Assembly (NCBI RefSeq): GCF_002218025.2
Contig: NZ_AP018680.1
Coordinates: 1,984,001-2,048,000 of the forward strand
From: Vibrio casei
GTDB lineage: Bacteria; Pseudomonadota; Gammaproteobacteria; Enterobacterales; Vibrionaceae
Length of the DNA stretch: 64,000 nucleotides
Reading direction: 5' to 3'
A model generated the notes under the pieces. It was not told where the DNA came from. It saw only the letters and a program-made list of their open reading frames with translations, and made no database searches. Each line of letters opens with the position of its first letter. Position 1 is the stretch's first letter. Made by a program: the position numbers and the translations under genes. Below, piece by piece: positions 60,141-64,000 of the stretch.

Positions 60141-63008
60141 TTAACGCTTAACTTCAAGGGGCTGAATAGGAATTCCTAATTTTTTTAGCTCCGGCGTTAA
60201 ACGTTTAGCATCTCCCACCACAATGATCTGATAATCTTGTGGTTGAAACCATAACTTAGCGGCATTATCTAGTGTTAGCTTATCAACGGTTTGTAATATC
60301 TGGGTTTTTTTTACAATATAATCATCGGGTAAAGAATACTCTAGAATAGATGATAACAAACCTGCTTTTTGAGAGGGCGTTTCATACTTCAAAGCATCCT
60401 GTTGGCCTACCGCTTGTCGCATAAAATTAAGCTCATCGTCTGTCATCCCTTTCTCGCTGTAGTTTTCCATTTCCTGAATAAACTCATGAATAGATGCTGC
60501 GGTTGCATCGGCTCTAACTTGAGCACTAAACAAAACTAACCCTGTTTCTTTAGTCCCATAAACGCCACCACTTGCACCATAGGTATAACCTTTATCTTCA
60601 CGTAAATTTTGGTTTATACGGCTATTAAAATTCCCTCCCAAATTATAATTTGAAAGCTGAGTTAGATACATTGGTCCCGTGGCATCATATGGCATACCAA
60701 TACGAGCAAGACGAACAATACTTTGAGGGGCATTTGGTTGATCAACTAAATAAATACGTTGTGTTTTCGGCTCATTAATATTGCCAATAGTAATCATTTC
60801 CGGTGATTGGCCTTTTGATTTCCAACGCTGCAAAAATTCAAGACTTTGCTTGGTTTGAGTCGTATCGATATCACCGACCACCACAACATTCGAACCATCA
60901 GGAATATAATGCGTGTTATAAAATTGCTGAATATCTTTTAGTGTTAAACCATTAATAGAGGTAATGGAACCATCACCGTCACGACTGAATAAAGTATCTT
61001 TATAAAGCACTTGTTTAGTAGCTTGAGAAGCGAGCCAAGAAGGCTGTTGATGTGAATACACCAAGTTTTGAATACTTTGATTTTTTATACGTGAAAAGTC
61101 ACTGGCATTAAATGCGGGTTGAAACAGCATTTCATCAGCAATAGATAATGTTTTCTCCAGGTTTTTGGTCAACGAAGTAATAACGAGACTCGACTGATAA
61201 CCGCCTGATGAAAAATGGATACTACTGCCTAGCTGATCAAGTTTCTGCTGGAGCGCTTCACTAGAGTTTAGCTTAGTTCCTTCATTCAGCATTTGAGCCG
61301 TAAGATCCGCTAGTCCTTCTTTTCCTTTAGGAACATAACGGTTACCAGCAGGAAATGAAATTTTAATCGCAACCGTTGGGGTTTCACTCGTTTGTGTACC
61401 TAGCACTTTAATGCCATTCTCTAAATCAAAGCGATATAGTGGAGGCATTGTACCTGACACAGCATCCGATACAGGAGGTACAACTGAGCGGTCAAAGTTA
61501 TCTTTCGGCTCTCTGATCTCTAATTGATCATCGGTAATTTTAGGATAACTAGGTAAATCTCTTGTAGGAGGTGTGTAATTTGCTTTTTTCACAGCCAATT
61601 GAGTCTGTGTTTTAGGAACAACACTTAACACCACTTTGTGTTTCTCACCCACAAATTGCTTATAAGCATCCTCGACAGATTTAGGCGTCACAGCTCGTAA
61701 CTCCTCAAGATCCGTTTGTAAACGATCGGGTTGCCCATAAAAAGTCTGATTAGAAGCCAGTTGAGATACTTTACCACTCACACTTTGCAGAGCATAAATA
61801 GTGCCTGCTTCGGCTTGCCCTATAATGGCATCAAGTTGTTCTTGCTTTACACCATTTACTTTTACGCCATTTAAAGCTTGTAATAAATCTTGATAAATAG
61901 GCGTTAAGTTACCCTTTTTACCCGAATCTCCCATTGCATAGACATATAAAGTACACGAAAGCTCTGCACAATCTTGGAAGGCTCCTGCATCAATCGCTTT
62001 TTGAGTCTTAACTAACTTTTGGTACAAAATACTGTTTTTACCATCGCCTAAAATAGACGCAAGTGCATTCACTGAAGCTTCTGATTGGTCACCGCGAAAT
62101 TGAGTAGGGAAAGCCATCATCACCATTGGTTGGCGAATTCTATCTTCTAGAGTGATAAAACGGTCTTGAGATAATGTAACGGGCTGCTTAGGAGCGATAT
62201 CCACCTCTGGGCCTTTTGGTATGCTTCCAAAATACTTATTTACCCAAGCTAATGTTTTAGCCTCATCAATATCACCACCAATAGTCAGTACCGCATTATT
62301 AGGACCATACCAACGTAAGAAAAAAGCTTTAAGATCATTCACGTCCACTCGGTCTAAATCTTGTACATACCCAATTGTTTGCCATGAATAAGGGTGATTT
62401 TTAGGGTATAGCGCTTCCCCTATTTTTTCATAAACCAATCCGTATGGGCGGTTGTCATAATTTTGCCCACGTTCGTTTTTAACCGTATCTCTTTGAATTT
62501 CAAATTTACGTTGAGAAACAGCATTCACTAAAAAGCCCATGCGATCAGACTCTAACCACAACATTTTTTCTAATTGGTTCGAAGGTACTGTTTCAAAGTA
62601 GTTCGTACGGTCACGATTGGTTGTACCGTTGAGTGTCCCACCCGCTTCTGTGACAATTTTGAAATGTTGCTGATCACCCACATGCTCAGATCCTTGGAAC
62701 ATCATATGTTCAAAGAAATGAGCAAAACCTGAACGACCTATTTTCTCTCTAGCCGATCCAACATGATAAGTCACATCAACATGAACAAGTGGGTCAGAGT
62801 GATCGGGGGAAAGAATAACGGTTAATCCATTATCTAATTGATATTTTGAGTATGGAATAGATGCCGTTCCGGCCTCTGAAGATTTAGATTCAATAAAACG
62901 AACTCCTTGAGGAAGGAGCTCTGACGGTTTATTCAAGTTATCTTCGCTGGTAAATAACGAACAGCCAGCAAGCACCGAAAGGCATAAACCCATAGCCAGA
63001 TTTTTCAT
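60141..63008 (-). CDS. M16-family zinc metallopeptidase lipoprotein
   Basis: 955 residues, pitrilysin/insulinase superfamily. Lipobox VLAGC gives acylated Cys16, placing it in the periplasm on a membrane. The first M16 domain has the inverted zinc motif HFFEH at 97-101 and a downstream conserved Glu (in NERGQNYDNRPYG region); two M16_C domains and a second, inactive M16 domain (from about residue 515, FDLENGIKVLGTQTSETPTVAIKISF) follow. Related to the PqqL-type lipoprotein peptidases. Substrate unknown. Its stop is adjacent to the yqaA frame (yqaA ends at 63009, one base ahead of its start). Confidence 0.93.
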   Translation of the reverse strand: MKNLAMGLCLSVLAGCSLFTSEDNLNKPSELLPQGVRFIESKSSEAGTASIPYSKYQLDNGLTVILSPDHSDPLVHVDVTYHVGSAREKIGRSGFAHFFEHMMFQGSEHVGDQQHFKIVTEAGGTLNGTTNRDRTNYFETVPSNQLEKMLWLESDRMGFLVNAVSQRKFEIQRDTVKNERGQNYDNRPYGLVYEKIGEALYPKNHPYSWQTIGYVQDLDRVDVNDLKAFFLRWYGPNNAVLTIGGDIDEAKTLAWVNKYFGSIPKGPEVDIAPKQPVTLSQDRFITLEDRIRQPMVMMAFPTQFRGDQSEASVNALASILGDGKNSILYQKLVKTQKAIDAGAFQDCAELSCTLYVYAMGDSGKKGNLTPIYQDLLQALNGVKVNGVKQEQLDAIIGQAEAGTIYALQSVSGKVSQLASNQTFYGQPDRLQTDLEELRAVTPKSVEDAYKQFVGEKHKVVLSVVPKTQTQLAVKKANYTPPTRDLPSYPKITDDQLEIREPKDNFDRSVVPPVSDAVSGTMPPLYRFDLENGIKVLGTQTSETPTVAIKISFPAGNRYVPKGKEGLADLTAQMLNEGTKLNSSEALQQKLDQLGSSIHFSSGGYQSSLVITSLTKNLEKTLSIADEMLFQPAFNASDFSRIKNQSIQNLVYSHQQPSWLASQATKQVLYKDTLFSRDGDGSITSINGLTLKDIQQFYNTHYIPDGSNVVVVGDIDTTQTKQSLEFLQRWKSKGQSPEMITIGNINEPKTQRIYLVDQPNAPQSIVRLARIGMPYDATGPMYLTQLSNYNLGGNFNSRINQNLREDKGYTYGASGGVYGTKETGLVLFSAQVRADATAASIHEFIQEMENYSEKGMTDDELNFMRQAVGQQDALKYETPSQKAGLLSSILEYSLPDDYIVKKTQILQTVDKLTLDNAAKLWFQPQDYQIIVVGDAKRLTPELKKLGIPIQPLEVKR

Positions 63009-63458
63009 CTACATCAATCCTTTAAATAACATGGCAAGGAAAACATAACGACATCCTTTACCTACACCAATAGCCAGCAAACAAAGCCAACTATTCATTC
63101 GTAGCCAACCGGCAGCCACACATAATGGATCACCCACAATCGGTACCCAACTCATCAATAAAGCCCAGTAACCATAGCGTTGAATCCATGCTTCTAGTTG
63201 TAGACCTTTATTTTGCTTTAATGTTCGATTTGGTAAAAATACCCCTAAATAATAATTAGTCATTCCCCCCAATGTATTGCCTAGGGTTGCGATAGCAATC
63301 ACGGATAGCAATCGACTGTTTTCTAGATTTAAAGCAGCGTATAAACTTAACTCTGAACTTCCAGGAAGCAATGTTGCACTCAGAAACCCCGAAAAGAATA
63401 AAACCAACAAAGGATCATTCGTGAAAAAGACAGACCATTGTTGATAAAGTTCAGACAC
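63009..63458 (-). CDS. yqaA: YqaA-family (DedA/VTT superfamily) membrane protein
   Basis: 149 residues, four to five hydrophobic segments. It shows the SNARE-associated/VTT-type features LPGSSELSLYAAL and GNTLGGMTNYYLGVFLP, then SWVPIVGDPLCVAAGWLRM with the conserved G-D-P and arginine. Related DedA proteins are membrane lipid or proton-linked transporters; the role of YqaA is unknown. It abuts the M16 gene downstream. Nine bases upstream lies the stop of a truncated oxidoreductase gene. Confidence 0.88.
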   Translation of the reverse strand: MSELYQQWSVFFTNDPLLVLFFSGFLSATLLPGSSELSLYAALNLENSRLLSVIAIATLGNTLGGMTNYYLGVFLPNRTLKQNKGLQLEAWIQRYGYWALLMSWVPIVGDPLCVAAGWLRMNSWLCLLAIGVGKGCRYVFLAMLFKGLM

Positions 63459-63466
63459 TAGAAACG

Positions 63467-63605
63467 TTACACTTGCATATCAAGCAAGATTTTTCCTCTT
63501 GCATGACCATTTGCCACTTTCACATGCGCATCGGCAACCTTATCCATTGCAAAACATTGTTCAACTTCAATTTTCAACATTCCTGCACTAACCCTCTCTG
63601 TCAGA
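63467..63605 (-). pseudogene. 3' fragment of a zinc-type alcohol dehydrogenase/quinone oxidoreductase gene, cut by an IS element
   Basis: Reading the minus strand from the stop TAA at 63467-63469 backwards gives LTERVSAGMLKIEVEQCF, then AMDKVADAHVKVANGHARGK, then ILLDMQV. This is the typical C-terminus of MDR-family oxidoreductases (G-x-LK-x-E, AHxxVxxGHARGKIVL). The similarity ends at about 63602, where sequence of an IS3-type element begins, so the gene is broken and only about 45 codons remain on this side. Confidence 0.7.
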
Positions 63606-64000
63606 CTAGTTGTCGCGCTTAATATTCAACCATTAAACAGAGGGCGTGGAGTAACAATGAAACATTATTCAGCGCAAAGCAAAGAGTCGGCTCTTCAGAA
63701 GATGATGCCTCCAAATAATATAGCAATAGCCCAATTATCAATCGAGATGGGGATTGGTGAATCAACCTTGTATAATTGGCGAAAACAAGCAATTGATAAG
63801 GGGCATTTAGTGCCAGGTGATGGAAAGAATGCTGAGCAGTGGTCATCAGCAAATAAATTCTCAGTCGTGTTGGAAACAGCCTCTTTAAATCAAGCTGAGT
63901 TAGCGGAATATTGTCGAGGCAAAGGTCTTTATGTGGAACAAGTATCGGCTTGGCGAAATGCGTGTATAGATGCAAACGCTAACGTTAAAGAGCAAGAAAA
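63597..64000 (+). mobile_element. IS3-family insertion sequence, left part (runs off window)
   Basis: The oxidoreductase fragment stops abruptly near 63597-63605 and is followed by a 50-60 bp leader and an IS3-type orfA on the opposite strand. The exact left terminal repeat cannot be fixed without the right end; it probably begins within TGTCAGACTAGTTGTCGCGC (63597-63616). Orientation: transposase plus strand. Confidence 0.65.
63657..64000 (+). CDS. IS3-family transposase OrfA, partial
   Basis: Starts at the ATG at 63657 (GTGGAGTAAC upstream holds GGAG) and is open to the window edge, 114 codons. The N-terminus MKHYSAQSKESALQKMM is followed by a helix-turn-helix IAIAQLSIEMGIGESTLYNW (about 24-43) and WRKQAI, then a second segment WSSANKFSVVLETASLNQAE and AEYCRGKGLYVEQVSAWRNA, characteristic of IS3-group OrfA proteins with a long second HTH. 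The OrfB integrase (DDE) must lie beyond the edge. Confidence 0.82.
   Translation, partial: MKHYSAQSKESALQKMMPPNNIAIAQLSIEMGIGESTLYNWRKQAIDKGHLVPGDGKNAEQWSSANKFSVVLETASLNQAELAEYCRGKGLYVEQVSAWRNACIDANANVKEQE

Overview
The window is a stretch of a gammaproteobacterial chromosome, almost certainly from Vibrionaceae (Vibrio or a close relative). The signs are the gene content and order (nrdR-ribD-ribE-ribB-ribH-nusB-thiL-pgpA; secG-tRNA-Leu-tRNA-fMet-rimP-nusA-infB-rbfA-truB-rpsO-pnp-nlpI; greA next to an OmpU-type porin; gshA-lipoprotein-luxS), the AT-rich codon use and high protein similarity to Vibrio housekeeping proteins. Most of it is ordinary core genome with no prophage or CRISPR; the only mobile DNA is an IS3-type element cut by the right edge.

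Layout. 1-6.0 kb (minus strand): riboflavin genes, nusB, thiL and a partial pgpA, headed by nrdR. The ribB gene carries a degenerate GTP cyclohydrolase II domain without its zinc cysteines. 6.3-8.4 kb: a small lipoprotein and prfC. 8.5-12.7 kb: rimI-holD-yhbS and the oxygen-independent ubiquinone genes ubiT, ubiU and ubiV. 12.8-30.4 kb (minus strand): nlpI, pnp, rpsO, truB, rbfA, infB, nusA, rimP, two tRNAs, secG, glmM, folP, ftsH, rlmE, then convergent yhbY and greA. 31-33.5 kb: an OmpU-type porin and dacB. 33.7-41.7 kb (minus strand): carB-carA, dapB, and the rplS-trmD-rimM-rpsP operon.

41.8-53.1 kb is the accessory, most interesting part: a histidine-utilisation (hut) island. It holds hutC (repressor), hutI-hutG-hutU-hutH, a YjiH-type membrane protein whose 5' end is frameshifted in a T7 run, and a two-gene unit made of a BCCT (betaine/carnitine/choline type) transporter and a second histidine-ammonia-lyase homologue. 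That homologue has lost exactly the three residues (Ala-Ser-Gly) that form the MIO electrophile, and also the catalytic-loop tyrosine. Four copies of the palindrome TGTATATACA, one in front of each divergent unit, mark the set as one HutC regulon. My reading is that the BCCT/MIO-less lyase pair imports a histidine betaine (hercynine or ergothioneine) and eliminates trimethylamine from it, giving urocanate or thiourocanate for the adjacent hut pathway.

53.2-63.5 kb: ffh, ypjD, a CorB/CorC-type protein, luxS, a lytic-transglycosylase-like lipoprotein, gshA, an M16 peptidase lipoprotein and yqaA. At 63.5-64 kb the C-terminal 45 or so codons of an alcohol dehydrogenase/quinone oxidoreductase gene abut the left end of the IS3-family element, whose orfA runs off the window.
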